Under the pieces are notes generated by a model. That model was not told the origin of the DNA. It did no database searches and saw only the letters and a program-made list of their open reading frames with translations. From contig NZ_JBOIUB010000002.1 in the NCBI RefSeq assembly GCF_050749885.1, positions 186,001-250,000 on the forward strand: a DNA stretch of 64,000 nucleotides, written 5' to 3'. The stretch is from Zooshikella sp050749885 (GTDB lineage: Bacteria > Pseudomonadota > Gammaproteobacteria > Pseudomonadales > Zooshikellaceae). Made by a program: the position numbers and the translations under genes. Below are positions 17,709-26,522 of the stretch, in pieces (the first letter of the stretch is position 1; the number at the start of each line of letters is the position of its first letter).

Positions 17709-17724
17709 TAGACCATCCTAACAT
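17709..17724. repeat. 16-bp repeat, copy 2 (TAGACCATCCTAACAT)
   Basis: Exact second copy of the 16-mer at 2665-2680, in the same orientation. It begins 11 bp beyond the mdlB stop, that is, downstream of a minus-strand gene, as copy 1 is downstream of the recombinase gene. Confidence 0.45.
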
Positions 17725-17735
17725 CAATAAAAATT

Positions 17736-19523
17736 TCAAACTTCAATATCGCCAAATTGCTGCAATTCATAAATATCCCTATAAACCCCTCTTTCCTTAA
17801 GTAAACAAAAATGATGTCCTTGTTGTACCAACTTGCCTTTGGCTAATACAAAAATTTTATCTACATGTGTTACTGTGGATAGCCTATGTGCAATCGCAAT
17901 TATGGTGATTTTACCATGCAGCATCTGTAGTGTTTCCAGAACTTGCTGTTCCGTTTCACTATCAATATTTGCTGTTGCTTCATCCAAAATAAGTATTTTG
18001 GGCTTTCTCAATAATACTCGAGCTAAACAGATAAGCTGGCGTTGTCCTGTAGAAAGATTGAGTCCTCGTTCTCCAATATGAGTTTCAAGACCATTCGGTA
18101 ATTGTTTCAGTGTTTCCTGTAAACCAACAGACTTGATCACCATGTTTAAATCATGTTCATCTACTTTTATGCCAAAACTTAAATTATCTCGAATTGTTCC
18201 ACTAAATAAGAAAGGGTCTTGCTGTACAATACCAATGTACTGGTGCAAAACCTGTTTATTAATCGCCAATAATGAATGTCCACCTATCTTAATATCTCCC
18301 CTGATTGGGTTATAAAGACCTAAAAGCAAACTAGCCAAAGTACTTTTACCGCTACCTGTATGGCCAACAATCGCACAAAATGTTCCTTCTGGAATAAAAA
18401 GGTTTATATTATCTAACACAGTGTTATCTAACTCATACGCAAACGAAATCTGATTACATTCAATATGGGTATGATGGATTATTTCTTTGACTGTGTTATT
18501 TGTTTTTGGTAATTGCTGAGTAATAATACCTGGTTGATCTAATAATTGAAAAACCCGATCAGCGGCTACAATAGCTTGTTGTAACAAGTTCAGTCGCTGT
18601 GTCATTTCTATTAGTGGTTCTGTAAAACGATTGACATAGTTTATAAACGCATAAATCACACCAATTTCAGCGACGGATGACAGTGCTTGATAACCAAAGC
18701 CAAACAATAATCCTGCAAGCACGAGCATTGCGAGTAAATCAATCGCCGCACGAAGCATCAATCCATCAAGTAAAACTGTTTTTAGTCGCGCTTGATAATG
18801 CGCAAGTGCCGTATTGGAAAAGTAGTGTTTAAAACGAGACTGTTGATTAAACACTTGAATTAGTGTCATTCCTTGAATGGATTCATTCAACCGAGTGTTT
18901 ATGTCACTTAATAAACTTCTTACTCGTTGGAAGAGGGGTGCACTTAACCGTTGATACGTAACCATACACACTACAGTTACGGGTAAAATTGTTGCAGCAA
19001 TAAGCATCAGTTGCCAGTCTAATATGGCCATGGCAATAAATATGCCTATGACTAAAACTGTGTTTTTCAACATGCTTGCGAGCACATGAACAAATAAATC
19101 TTTTATTACCTCTGTATCGTTACTTACCCTTGAAATGACCCAAGCCGTGGATGTTTGGTCGAAAAAACGTAAAGGCAAATCCAACACCTTGGCAAATGTT
19201 TCAAGCCGAATTCGCTCAATGACTTTAAGTGCTATTTGATGAAAGGTGATTGTTTCAAAATAGGCAGCAACAGCCCCTGTAATATGAAGCACAATATAGC
19301 CAGTGGTCAGTAAAACTAAAGGTAACCACGGATAATGACCCACCGTTAAATAATCATCTATAAATATTTTGACCAGAATAGGGCCACTCACCTGGGCCAC
19401 TGTACCCAGGAATAACAAACTTACAGCCCATCTCCAATGGTGATTGAGATGCCGGCTAAAACTGAGTAACCGTATAATAACGAGCCAAAGAGAAAGGGAG
19501 GTCGTATTTTGTTTAGCCGGCAT
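17736..19523 (-). CDS. mdlB: ABC exporter half, MdlB-like ATPase/permease
   Basis: This 595-residue protein has six predicted membrane helices (about residues 30-320) and a C-terminal ATPase: Walker A GHTGSGKST, signature LSTGQRQLICLARVLL and Walker B LILDEATANIDS with the catalytic Glu intact. Its membrane part matches E. coli MdlB (EVSGPLL-like VSGPILVKIFIDD, RVSNDTEVI, ADINDGFNE-like SDINTRLNESIQGM). It overlaps mdlA by 11 nt, so the two probably form a heterodimeric exporter. It is the last gene of a nine-gene co-directional run starting with wbqC-like, which suggests export of that pathway's product, although MdlAB alone is often a housekeeping pair. Confidence 0.88.
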   Translation of the reverse strand: MPAKQNTTSLSLWLVIIRLLSFSRHLNHHWRWAVSLLFLGTVAQVSGPILVKIFIDDYLTVGHYPWLPLVLLTTGYIVLHITGAVAAYFETITFHQIALKVIERIRLETFAKVLDLPLRFFDQTSTAWVISRVSNDTEVIKDLFVHVLASMLKNTVLVIGIFIAMAILDWQLMLIAATILPVTVVCMVTYQRLSAPLFQRVRSLLSDINTRLNESIQGMTLIQVFNQQSRFKHYFSNTALAHYQARLKTVLLDGLMLRAAIDLLAMLVLAGLLFGFGYQALSSVAEIGVIYAFINYVNRFTEPLIEMTQRLNLLQQAIVAADRVFQLLDQPGIITQQLPKTNNTVKEIIHHTHIECNQISFAYELDNTVLDNINLFIPEGTFCAIVGHTGSGKSTLASLLLGLYNPIRGDIKIGGHSLLAINKQVLHQYIGIVQQDPFLFSGTIRDNLSFGIKVDEHDLNMVIKSVGLQETLKQLPNGLETHIGERGLNLSTGQRQLICLARVLLRKPKILILDEATANIDSETEQQVLETLQMLHGKITIIAIAHRLSTVTHVDKIFVLAKGKLVQQGHHFCLLKERGVYRDIYELQQFGDIEV

Positions 19524-21255
19524 TAATCCGTTGCTCTAATTGCTGATATCGGAATGCTTGCGCATACCACCCTTGATGAGCCAATAATGCATCATGTTGA
19601 CCTTGTTCTATTAACTTACCATGCTGTAAAACAATAATCTGATCAGCATCGGCAATGGCACTGATCCGATGTCCAGCAATAATGGTGGTACAATTTTGTC
19701 GTACATGTTTTAAACTAGACAGAATCGCTTGCTCTGTTTTTACATCTACAGCAGATAATGCATCATCTAAAATAAGCAATGGAGCGTCTAATAATAATGC
19801 TCGAGCAATGGCTAATCGTTGCCGCTGTCCCCCCGATAACGTAACACCTCGTTCACCCACTTGTGTATTATAGCCTTGTGGAAAAAGCAAAATATCTTCA
19901 TGAATTGCAGCCATTTGAGCAGCTTGTTGTATTTCTTCAAATGATGCATCAGGTTTTCCCAACGCAATATTTTCAGCAATACTTATTGAAAATAGAAAGG
20001 GGTCTTGCGGCACGTAGGCAATATGCTTACGCCAACTATGTGTCGTACATTCACGATAACTGTACTCATTAAAGTTCAGCTGTAAGTTATCACATGGATA
20101 TAAACCCATAATAAGCTTTAACAAGGTACTTTTTCCACAACCTGTTGGGCCTAAAATGCCTAGAGTTTGACCAGGGACGACCTGAATTTTAAGTGCATGT
20201 AAAACACATGTATTGCTGGCGGGATAATGAAAATCATGTAGCTCAAGATTGATTCTGATCGTATCAGCAGAAAAAGATACTTTACCTTCAGGTCTTGGTT
20301 TTGCGTCATCTAATAAGCTTTGAACACGTTCGTAGGCTGCGGCTCCACGTTCCATAATGTTCAATAACCATCCAAAAGCAAACATAGGCCATATTAAAAA
20401 GCCAAGATACATTGTAAAACTGGTCAACTCACCCAGTGTTATCTTGTTGTTCGCAACCAACCAGCCACCAAAAGCCACAGATAATAAAAAAGAACTTGCA
20501 ATGGTTAATGTAATAACAGGATCATATTGACTATCAACTTTAGCAACAGCAAAAGAAGCCTCTGTAGCATTACGTGCTTGTTGTTTGAAAAGCTGCTGGG
20601 CATATTGTTCTTGCCCACAGGCTTTAACTAACCTGATACCCGACAATTGTTCTTGAACACAATCATTCAAGTCACTAAATGCTGCTTGTGATGTATGAAA
20701 AGCAGAAAAAAGTTGTTGGCTTATACGGTATATAAAAAAGCCCATTACAGGCCAGGGTAAAAGAGCAACAAGCGTTAGCGGCCACGAGATAAAAAATGAC
20801 ATGATAAATAACACAATGATGCCTGTTAAAAGACCATCAATCATCGCCAAAACGCCTTCACCGGCAGTCATAACAACGGCATCCACATCTTGAGTGGCAT
20901 GCGCAAGTAAGTCTCCACTTTGATGTTGTTGATAAAAAACAGGAGGACAATAGACTAATCGATTAAATAGCTGTTGGCGTAGTATGGCGCCTAAGTGATG
21001 CGAGGCTCCAAAAAGCCAAATCCGCCATAGTACGCGTAGTCCATAAATAAGCACTGCTAATAAGGCTAAGCCTCCACAGTAATGTATTAACTGATCTGCA
21101 TTTAATTGTTGTTGGTTGATCTGATCTACAATATACCCAGCCAACTTAGGCGGAATCATCACTAAACCAGAAATAACAAGGAGGGCACTGATCGCGGCAA
21201 GATAACGTTTACGCTCTTGTTGAAAAAACCATCGTAACTTCCAAAATAAAAGCAT
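19513..21255 (-). CDS. mdlA: ABC exporter half, MdlA-like ATPase/permease
   Basis: This 580-residue fused membrane and ATPase subunit aligns closely with MdlA (PPKLAGYIVDQ, ATQDVDAVVMTAGEGVL, GELTSFTMYLGFLIWPMFAFGWLLNIMERG). The ATPase has Walker A GPTGCGKST, signature LSGGQRQRLAIARALL and Walker B LILDDALSAVD. Asp replaces the catalytic Glu, as in MdlA of E. coli, so this half probably has a degenerate site and MdlB supplies the active one. It begins 53 nt after the preceding beta-propeller gene. The substrate is unknown. Confidence 0.88.
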   Translation of the reverse strand: MLLFWKLRWFFQQERKRYLAAISALLVISGLVMIPPKLAGYIVDQINQQQLNADQLIHYCGGLALLAVLIYGLRVLWRIWLFGASHHLGAILRQQLFNRLVYCPPVFYQQHQSGDLLAHATQDVDAVVMTAGEGVLAMIDGLLTGIIVLFIMSFFISWPLTLVALLPWPVMGFFIYRISQQLFSAFHTSQAAFSDLNDCVQEQLSGIRLVKACGQEQYAQQLFKQQARNATEASFAVAKVDSQYDPVITLTIASSFLLSVAFGGWLVANNKITLGELTSFTMYLGFLIWPMFAFGWLLNIMERGAAAYERVQSLLDDAKPRPEGKVSFSADTIRINLELHDFHYPASNTCVLHALKIQVVPGQTLGILGPTGCGKSTLLKLIMGLYPCDNLQLNFNEYSYRECTTHSWRKHIAYVPQDPFLFSISIAENIALGKPDASFEEIQQAAQMAAIHEDILLFPQGYNTQVGERGVTLSGGQRQRLAIARALLLDAPLLILDDALSAVDVKTEQAILSSLKHVRQNCTTIIAGHRISAIADADQIIVLQHGKLIEQGQHDALLAHQGWYAQAFRYQQLEQRINAG

Positions 21256-21308
21256 TACCAGGCAACCTAGATGAGTTGACTTTATTCGATATCAAAAAAC
21301 AAAACACA

Positions 21309-22268
21309 TTAACCCTGTTCTAATATAGCCAGACCAAATCCCAGCCGGCCAAATTCATTGCCATTATACAGCATGTATATATTTCCATTAGCGGCAAAAA
21401 CATGTGGGTAGCATTGCATTTGAGCGTCCCAACCTGATTTGGATACATCGATCCCCACATGCTCATCATCTCTATGCCAATGGATAAGATCATCTGAATA
21501 AGCATAACCAATACGGTAACTATTCAACGGGTTAGAACGAAAATCTATAGCATGACGATAACAAAAAAATAAATGGAATCGGTGATCAAAGAAAATCAGT
21601 GAAGGAAGGGCCTGACATTCTTGTTTATTAATCTTATCGGCTATGATTGGCTGTCCATTACGCTGCCAGGTAAGTCCATCAACAGACGATGCATAGGCTA
21701 TTTTGTAGACCCTTTCTGGCGTTGTACCTTGTGTTGATGCCGGTAACCATTCAGGAGAGAAAATGTACCACATATGAAACTGACCATTAATAACCTTTAC
21801 AAAAGGGTCCCCGATAATACACGGCTCATGAAGTGTTGACGCTAAAATTGGACCAGGGCCAAGTCTCTGAAAAGTATCACCGCCATCAAAACTCTCAACA
21901 AAACCTATTGCGGTATCGATTGGTACCGACTGTTTTCGATGTATACCACTGGTATAACCAATAATTCTATTACCATGATGAAGTACATTAAGTGGAAAAA
22001 TACCGTGTTGATCAAAACACCCTAAACTTCCAAGTTCTAACACTGTATGCTGAGCAAGGTGTATGACTGATGTTAGTGACTTATCCATATCGATAAATGC
22101 AATATGACTTAAGTACTTACCATTATGATCAACTTTTCGAGTTGAAAAATAAATACGAATCCTATTTTCAAATAATAATACTTGTGGTGCTTGTGCATAG
22201 CCAAAGCAGCCAAAAGGTAACTTATGATGATTTGGGTTAAAAATTAACCCTAATTTACGCCATTTCAT
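21309..22268 (-). CDS. Five-bladed beta-propeller glycosidase-like protein A
   Basis: This 319-residue protein, without a signal peptide, resembles the GH43/GH32/GH130 beta-propeller glycosidase fold. Blade-like repeats include the pattern RIYFSTR, IDMDKS, GIFPLNVL, MWYIFS, LHEPCIIGDPFVKV, LTWQRNGQPI and DDLIHWHRDDEHVGID. It shares many motifs with the next upstream gene, so the two are paralogues (about a third identical by eye). Family assignment is tentative and catalytic acids are not certain. It could be a glycoside phosphorylase or hydrolase, or a non-catalytic sugar-binding propeller in the nine-gene run. It starts 17 nt after its paralogue. Confidence 0.6.
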   Translation of the reverse strand: MKWRKLGLIFNPNHHKLPFGCFGYAQAPQVLLFENRIRIYFSTRKVDHNGKYLSHIAFIDMDKSLTSVIHLAQHTVLELGSLGCFDQHGIFPLNVLHHGNRIIGYTSGIHRKQSVPIDTAIGFVESFDGGDTFQRLGPGPILASTLHEPCIIGDPFVKVINGQFHMWYIFSPEWLPASTQGTTPERVYKIAYASSVDGLTWQRNGQPIIADKINKQECQALPSLIFFDHRFHLFFCYRHAIDFRSNPLNSYRIGYAYSDDLIHWHRDDEHVGIDVSKSGWDAQMQCYPHVFAANGNIYMLYNGNEFGRLGFGLAILEQG

Positions 22269-22285
22269 ACCGTCTTAATTATTGA

Positions 22286-23257
22286 TTATGAAGCCTGATA
22301 GTGACTTAACTTTGCAAGTCCAAACCCTGTTTTGCCAATATCATTACCCTGATACAACATATACAGTGTATTGTCATGTTTAAATACATGCGGATAACTT
22401 ACACTTTCTGAATCCCAACCTATTGTGGAAGGCTCGATACCCACTTGCGAGTCATCCCGAGTCCAATCAACTAAGTTTGTTGAATAGGCATAACCTATCC
22501 GATAGCCACGTGCTGCATTTTTGAAATTGAGGGTATATCGATATGAAAAGAACATATGGTATAACCCGCTAAAGAAAGTGACATCTGCACTGGCTTGACA
22601 TTCGTGTTCGTCCAGTACATCTGGAATGATTGACTTACCTTGCCTTTGCCAGTGTATACCATCGTCAGATGTCGCCATACGAACCTTATAAATGGGTTCA
22701 GGCCGAGCAGACAGTGATGAAGCTGGTAACCACTCAACACCTGCGCTATACCACATATACCACCGATTATTAAAGATTCGTACTCTTGGGCTACCAATGA
22801 CAAAAGGCTCATCAATGGTATAACCGATAACAGGGCCATCGCCTAAACGTTCAAAGTGTTGTCCATCATGGCTTACGGCCAAACCAATAGCTGCGTTGAA
22901 TGGAACAGCCTCACACCGAGTCCAACCTGCATAATAAAGCCAATACTGATTGTTATGAGCAATAATACAGGCAGGGTAAATACCAAACTCATCGAAACAA
23001 CCTAGCTTGCCAAGACTCAGTACAGGCTGAGCTGAAATACATTGGATATCAAATAAATCATGCTTATTTAAGTCTAAATAACCCGTGTAACTAACATAAT
23101 TACCTTGGCGATCTGGCGTTGGCCGGCCCGAAAAAAAAATACGATAGGTACTATCTAGTTTCAAAAGTGTAGGGGATTGAGCAAAATGTTTTAGCCAAAT
23201 GATATTTTTAGCCTGTTGAGGGTCAAAAATGCGTCCAAGCTTTTGCCAAACAAACAT
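22286..23257 (-). CDS. Five-bladed beta-propeller glycosidase-like protein B
   Basis: This 323-residue cytosolic protein is paralogous to the following gene. Shared landmarks are FFSGRPTPD/IYFSTR, GCFDEFGIYPACII, DEPFVIGSPRVRI, WYMWYSAGVEWLPASS, GIHWQRQGKSIIPD, DECQASADVTFF and a C-terminal LVDWTRDDSQVGIEPSTIGWDSE with a Trp-Asp ending. The conserved acidic residues recur in both copies, consistent with retained catalysis or ligand binding. It starts 3 nt after the metallophosphoesterase stop, so the genes are translationally coupled. The substrate is unknown; the context suggests trimming or transfer of a sugar. Confidence 0.6.
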   Translation of the reverse strand: MFVWQKLGRIFDPQQAKNIIWLKHFAQSPTLLKLDSTYRIFFSGRPTPDRQGNYVSYTGYLDLNKHDLFDIQCISAQPVLSLGKLGCFDEFGIYPACIIAHNNQYWLYYAGWTRCEAVPFNAAIGLAVSHDGQHFERLGDGPVIGYTIDEPFVIGSPRVRIFNNRWYMWYSAGVEWLPASSLSARPEPIYKVRMATSDDGIHWQRQGKSIIPDVLDEHECQASADVTFFSGLYHMFFSYRYTLNFKNAARGYRIGYAYSTNLVDWTRDDSQVGIEPSTIGWDSESVSYPHVFKHDNTLYMLYQGNDIGKTGFGLAKLSHYQAS

Positions 23258-23260
23258 AAC

Positions 23261-23950
23261 CTATGTTCTTTTATAATCAGGAGGTAACTTGCATAAATGA
23301 GCAGCACCTGTTAACAAACACCCATAGTAATAATCATTAAACCCTGCGTTTTCCATCAACTGAAAAACATCATCTACTGGATAATCGATACGGAGTAAAT
23401 TCACCTCTCCATTTTCCCAAATAGCGCATGCCGCTCTGGGGTCTCCATCTCTGGGCTGACCAACTGAACCTGGGTTACAATAAACGTATTCATCATAGTC
23501 ACACAGTATTTGCTTATGAGTATGACCAGAGAAAAAAAATCGTCCTTGCAGTTTTTTAAAATAAGTTGCATCAGGTTTTAAATATTCATCCAAAGGGTTA
23601 CTCCATCCCCCATGAAGCATATGTATATCATCAAACGTTCTATATATTGGTAAAGATCCCAACCACCTTAAATGATCAGTATCGATCACTGAGCGTTGGT
23701 AATTGATACACTCATTAACACTTTTAGAGCGTGCACAATATCCATCGATCATATACCAGTCATGATTTCCCATAATACACTGGACTTGTCGTTCTCTGAG
23801 AGCAGCACAACATTCATTGACTTGGGGATAGTAACCCACAATATCACCTAAGCAATAAATAGCATCAACACCTTCAGTATCTAATGTATTAAGTACTAGC
23901 TGTAATGCTACATAATTACCATGTATGTCAGAAATGATGCCCATCTTCAT
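23261..23950 (-). CDS. Calcineurin-like metallophosphoesterase
   Basis: This roughly 229-residue enzyme has all metal-ligand motifs of the MJ0936/YfcE type: ISDIHGN, CLGDIVGYYP, GNHDWYM, LHGGW and FSGHTHKQ, followed by NPGSVGQPRDGDPRA. It should hydrolyse a phosphomonoester or diester, and the type is often broad-specificity. The ATG at 23950 is preferred because AGAGGA lies 11 nt upstream; a GTG at 23959 adds three residues. It overlaps the ATP-grasp gene. Its presence suggests that the pathway involves a phosphorylated intermediate, which is inference. Confidence 0.87.
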   Translation of the reverse strand: MKMGIISDIHGNYVALQLVLNTLDTEGVDAIYCLGDIVGYYPQVNECCAALRERQVQCIMGNHDWYMIDGYCARSKSVNECINYQRSVIDTDHLRWLGSLPIYRTFDDIHMLHGGWSNPLDEYLKPDATYFKKLQGRFFFSGHTHKQILCDYDEYVYCNPGSVGQPRDGDPRAACAIWENGEVNLLRIDYPVDDVFQLMENAGFNDYYYGCLLTGAAHLCKLPPDYKRT

Positions 23951-24914
23951 AAAAAACACAGTCCTCTATGTAACGTACAACATAGCCGGGTTTTATGACG
24001 GGTAATGACGGCGCTTGCCCTTTAAGGAAATAAGAGAGTGCCATTACAGCCTCATTATAGCCTAATAAAGCACGTATAGACGTTGAAGATGATATGCGGG
24101 GGTTGACCTCAAGTAACTTAAACTCACCATCATGAAGTCTGAATTGAAAGTTTGTAGGACCCAGTGGTTTTAAAATGGCACATAGTTCTTTTAATGTACT
24201 ATCAATATTATCCAGCTCAACATATTGACCGAAGTCTGTATAGCCCATGGGCGATAATGTACGTCTTAAACACAATTTATTAAAGAAACCACCTTTTCCA
24301 TCACCAAACACTGCAATACTATACTCTTGTTCCTTATTACCGATATAAGGTTGAACGATATATGTATCAACAAACGAGGAGGGTAAAGCAGTAAGCTCAG
24401 CCTTACTTTTAACCAGTCTATGCCCCTTACTTGCATAACCTTGTCTGGGTTTAAATAATAAAGGATAAGAGACTTGGGTTAATGAATTTATACTACCATT
24501 CCATGTTTCGGTAGGAATAAGACATGAAAGTTTATAACCACTCAGAAAGTCAAAAAACGTCCATTTATCACGACAAAGGTCAATTAATTTTTCCTGATTG
24601 AGTAATGCAAAACAATTGATTTTGGAGAGTTGTTGACGGTGTTTATTTAAAAAAAACATATCAACCTCTATTCCTGGCACCACGACACGAATATCAAGCT
24701 TCGTGATCATCGCTAACAGCCAGTCCAAATATCCACTATCCTCAGTACGAGGTGCCTTTAAAAAAGTATCACAAAATTGACAAGCAACTGACATTGTATA
24801 AATAGAAGAACCAAATAACCTCAGAGGGAAAGGTGCATCTTTAAGCGTTTTAAGAATACCATACCCCACAATGCCACTGGCACCTGTGACTAAGATAGCG
24901 GTCTGATCATCCAT
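23928..24914 (-). CDS. ATP-grasp enzyme, carbamoyl-phosphate-synthase-like
   Basis: This 328-residue protein has an N-terminal Rossmann-like domain (ILVTGASGIVGYGILKTL) and an ATP-grasp domain from about residue 110: the nucleotide-binding PLLFKPRQGYASKGH, the hinge IVQPYIGNKEQEYS, and the metal-binding KLLEVNPRISSS. Such enzymes make amide or peptide bonds via acyl-phosphates, and this CarB-like branch is common in glycan and peptide-tailoring clusters. It overlaps both neighbours (8 nt with the epimerase, 23 nt with the phosphoesterase). Substrates are unknown. Confidence 0.83.
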   Translation of the reverse strand: MDDQTAILVTGASGIVGYGILKTLKDAPFPLRLFGSSIYTMSVACQFCDTFLKAPRTEDSGYLDWLLAMITKLDIRVVVPGIEVDMFFLNKHRQQLSKINCFALLNQEKLIDLCRDKWTFFDFLSGYKLSCLIPTETWNGSINSLTQVSYPLLFKPRQGYASKGHRLVKSKAELTALPSSFVDTYIVQPYIGNKEQEYSIAVFGDGKGGFFNKLCLRRTLSPMGYTDFGQYVELDNIDSTLKELCAILKPLGPTNFQFRLHDGEFKLLEVNPRISSSTSIRALLGYNEAVMALSYFLKGQAPSLPVIKPGYVVRYIEDCVFYEDGHHF

Positions 24915-25767
24915 AGTTTTTATGATTTATTAGATAGTCTTTAATTCCATCAGCTAAAGTAATTTGTGGTTCAAATCCAATCTGCTGATAGAGAGAAGGG
25001 GTATAACAAAATGTATTATCAAATCCATCTGCTTTTTGGGTATTAAAAATGAGTCTACTGTTACTTTGGCATACATTTATAGCTGTTTGAACAAGCTCTT
25101 TATAACTTATATTCTGAGGATAAAGACATTGATACGTTCCAGTTACACGTTGTTTTACCACTCTGTCAATAACCTGGACGACATCATCAATATGAATATA
25201 ATTACGTTTTGCTTTACCAGTACCATAAAGCGTAATGGTTTTACCTAGAAAAACATCATCTAAAAGTTTATAAAAAAAAGGCTGGTGTCTTTTACACAGG
25301 ATACTCCCGTAAAACTGAGCAGGACGTAAAATAGTTAATGGTATTTTATATTGAGCACAAAAAAATGCTGCAAGCTCTTCACCATGTCTTTTTGATAAGG
25401 CATAGCTGTTAAAAAAAGGAGAATGGTCATCAAGCTGAGTAAAAATAGTTGATATATAAATAACATGCTGTGCTTTTAATTTTTCAGCGAGTAAACATGC
25501 CTTATAGGTGCCCAGCGCATTGACTGTCTCAGCCTTTAGTACATCTTCTTGATCATCTTTCAGTGATTTGCCAAAATAAGCCGCTATATGTATAAGTACG
25601 GTCATGTCACCTATTTTATGGGCTATACCTTTTTCTTCAGGGTTTTGTAAATCTAAATAAATATCACAATTGTGCCTACCTGCAGTGATAATATCTGCAT
25701 AGCATGACAAATGGGGGATAAGCTGTTGTGCTAACGAAGAGCTTCCACCTACAAGTAGAATCTTCAT
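24907..25767 (-). CDS. NAD-dependent sugar epimerase/dehydratase
   Basis: This 286-residue extended SDR has an N-terminal GGSSSLAQQL variant of the GxxGxxG loop, the catalytic YALSK (YxxxK) near residue 127, TILRPAQFYG, and the RNYIHIDDVVQVI segment typical of nucleotide-sugar epimerases. The Gly-rich loop lacks the third Gly of classical GalE, but the fold is clear. A strong AT bias between 24950 and 25300 suggests transfer. It starts 17 nt after the methyltransferase gene. It is probably sugar-nucleotide modifying; the exact reaction is unknown. Confidence 0.83.
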   Translation of the reverse strand: MKILLVGGSSSLAQQLIPHLSCYADIITAGRHNCDIYLDLQNPEEKGIAHKIGDMTVLIHIAAYFGKSLKDDQEDVLKAETVNALGTYKACLLAEKLKAQHVIYISTIFTQLDDHSPFFNSYALSKRHGEELAAFFCAQYKIPLTILRPAQFYGSILCKRHQPFFYKLLDDVFLGKTITLYGTGKAKRNYIHIDDVVQVIDRVVKQRVTGTYQCLYPQNISYKELVQTAINVCQSNSRLIFNTQKADGFDNTFCYTPSLYQQIGFEPQITLADGIKDYLINHKNYG

Positions 25768-25784
25768 ACTCTATACAGCTCCTT

Positions 25785-26522
25785 TTATGTGGTTCGGTCT
25801 GCACAGGCTTCTATCAGTATACCACAACATAAGTCAGGATAATCGATACCTACTTGACAAAGTGCATGATAAACTGAGCGATTTAACGTGAGTGATCTCA
25901 TTTGTTCACTGGTAAAAGGCTTTAGGTAAATGCCTTCTTTAGCCGTAACCAAAAGACCGGCTCGTTGGATTTCTTGGCAAATACTGTCTATGTTATAAAA
26001 CCTTTGGTGTCCAAGGGCAACATCATTAGGAGAGAGCATTTTTAAATCATCAAGAATCCCCATAATGAAGCCTAATCGCCGATTTAATACGTCAGCATTG
26101 GGCACTGCAATAAAGAGTTTTCCTTTAGGTGATAAGTATCGTTTATATTTTGTTAAAATAACATGAGGGTCATCCACATGTTCCAACACAAACCCCATAA
26201 TAATCACGTCAAACAATGTGTCATTATCAGGTAAGTAGTCTTCAAAATAACTATGTATAATATTGCTTTTACACTCAGGGAATTGTTTTTTAAACCGATC
26301 AATAATGGTTTCTGAACCTTCAATAATCGTATGAGAATCGGCCTGTTTAGACAGCGTTGATGAAGCAATGCCGTGTCCAATGCCAAGCTCTAAAAGTTTA
26401 GGCACAACCCCGATTAGCAGGGAAATGCGATGAGCATACCAGCTCAACATAATCTCATTATCAAATGAATATGGGTTACTTTCGTCATAGGCTGCAACAA
26501 GTTGATCAAGTGGGTTGGTCAT
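25785..26522 (-). CDS. Class I SAM-dependent methyltransferase (small-molecule type)
   Basis: This roughly 245-residue protein has motif I as LLELGIGHGIASSTL, an acidic hinge (IIEGSET), IIMGFVLEHVDDPHVILTKYKRYL (motif IV and after) and LFIAVPNADVLNRR. It resembles UbiG/Methyltransf_11 enzymes that act on small molecules or sugars. The ATG at 26522 is preferred (17-nt overlap with the wbqC-like gene, GGAAG upstream); an upstream start at 26573 would lie inside that gene. No membrane segment is seen. The substrate is unknown. Confidence 0.83.
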   Translation of the reverse strand: MTNPLDQLVAAYDESNPYSFDNEIMLSWYAHRISLLIGVVPKLLELGIGHGIASSTLSKQADSHTIIEGSETIIDRFKKQFPECKSNIIHSYFEDYLPDNDTLFDVIIMGFVLEHVDDPHVILTKYKRYLSPKGKLFIAVPNADVLNRRLGFIMGILDDLKMLSPNDVALGHQRFYNIDSICQEIQRAGLLVTAKEGIYLKPFTSEQMRSLTLNRSVYHALCQVGIDYPDLCCGILIEACADRTT

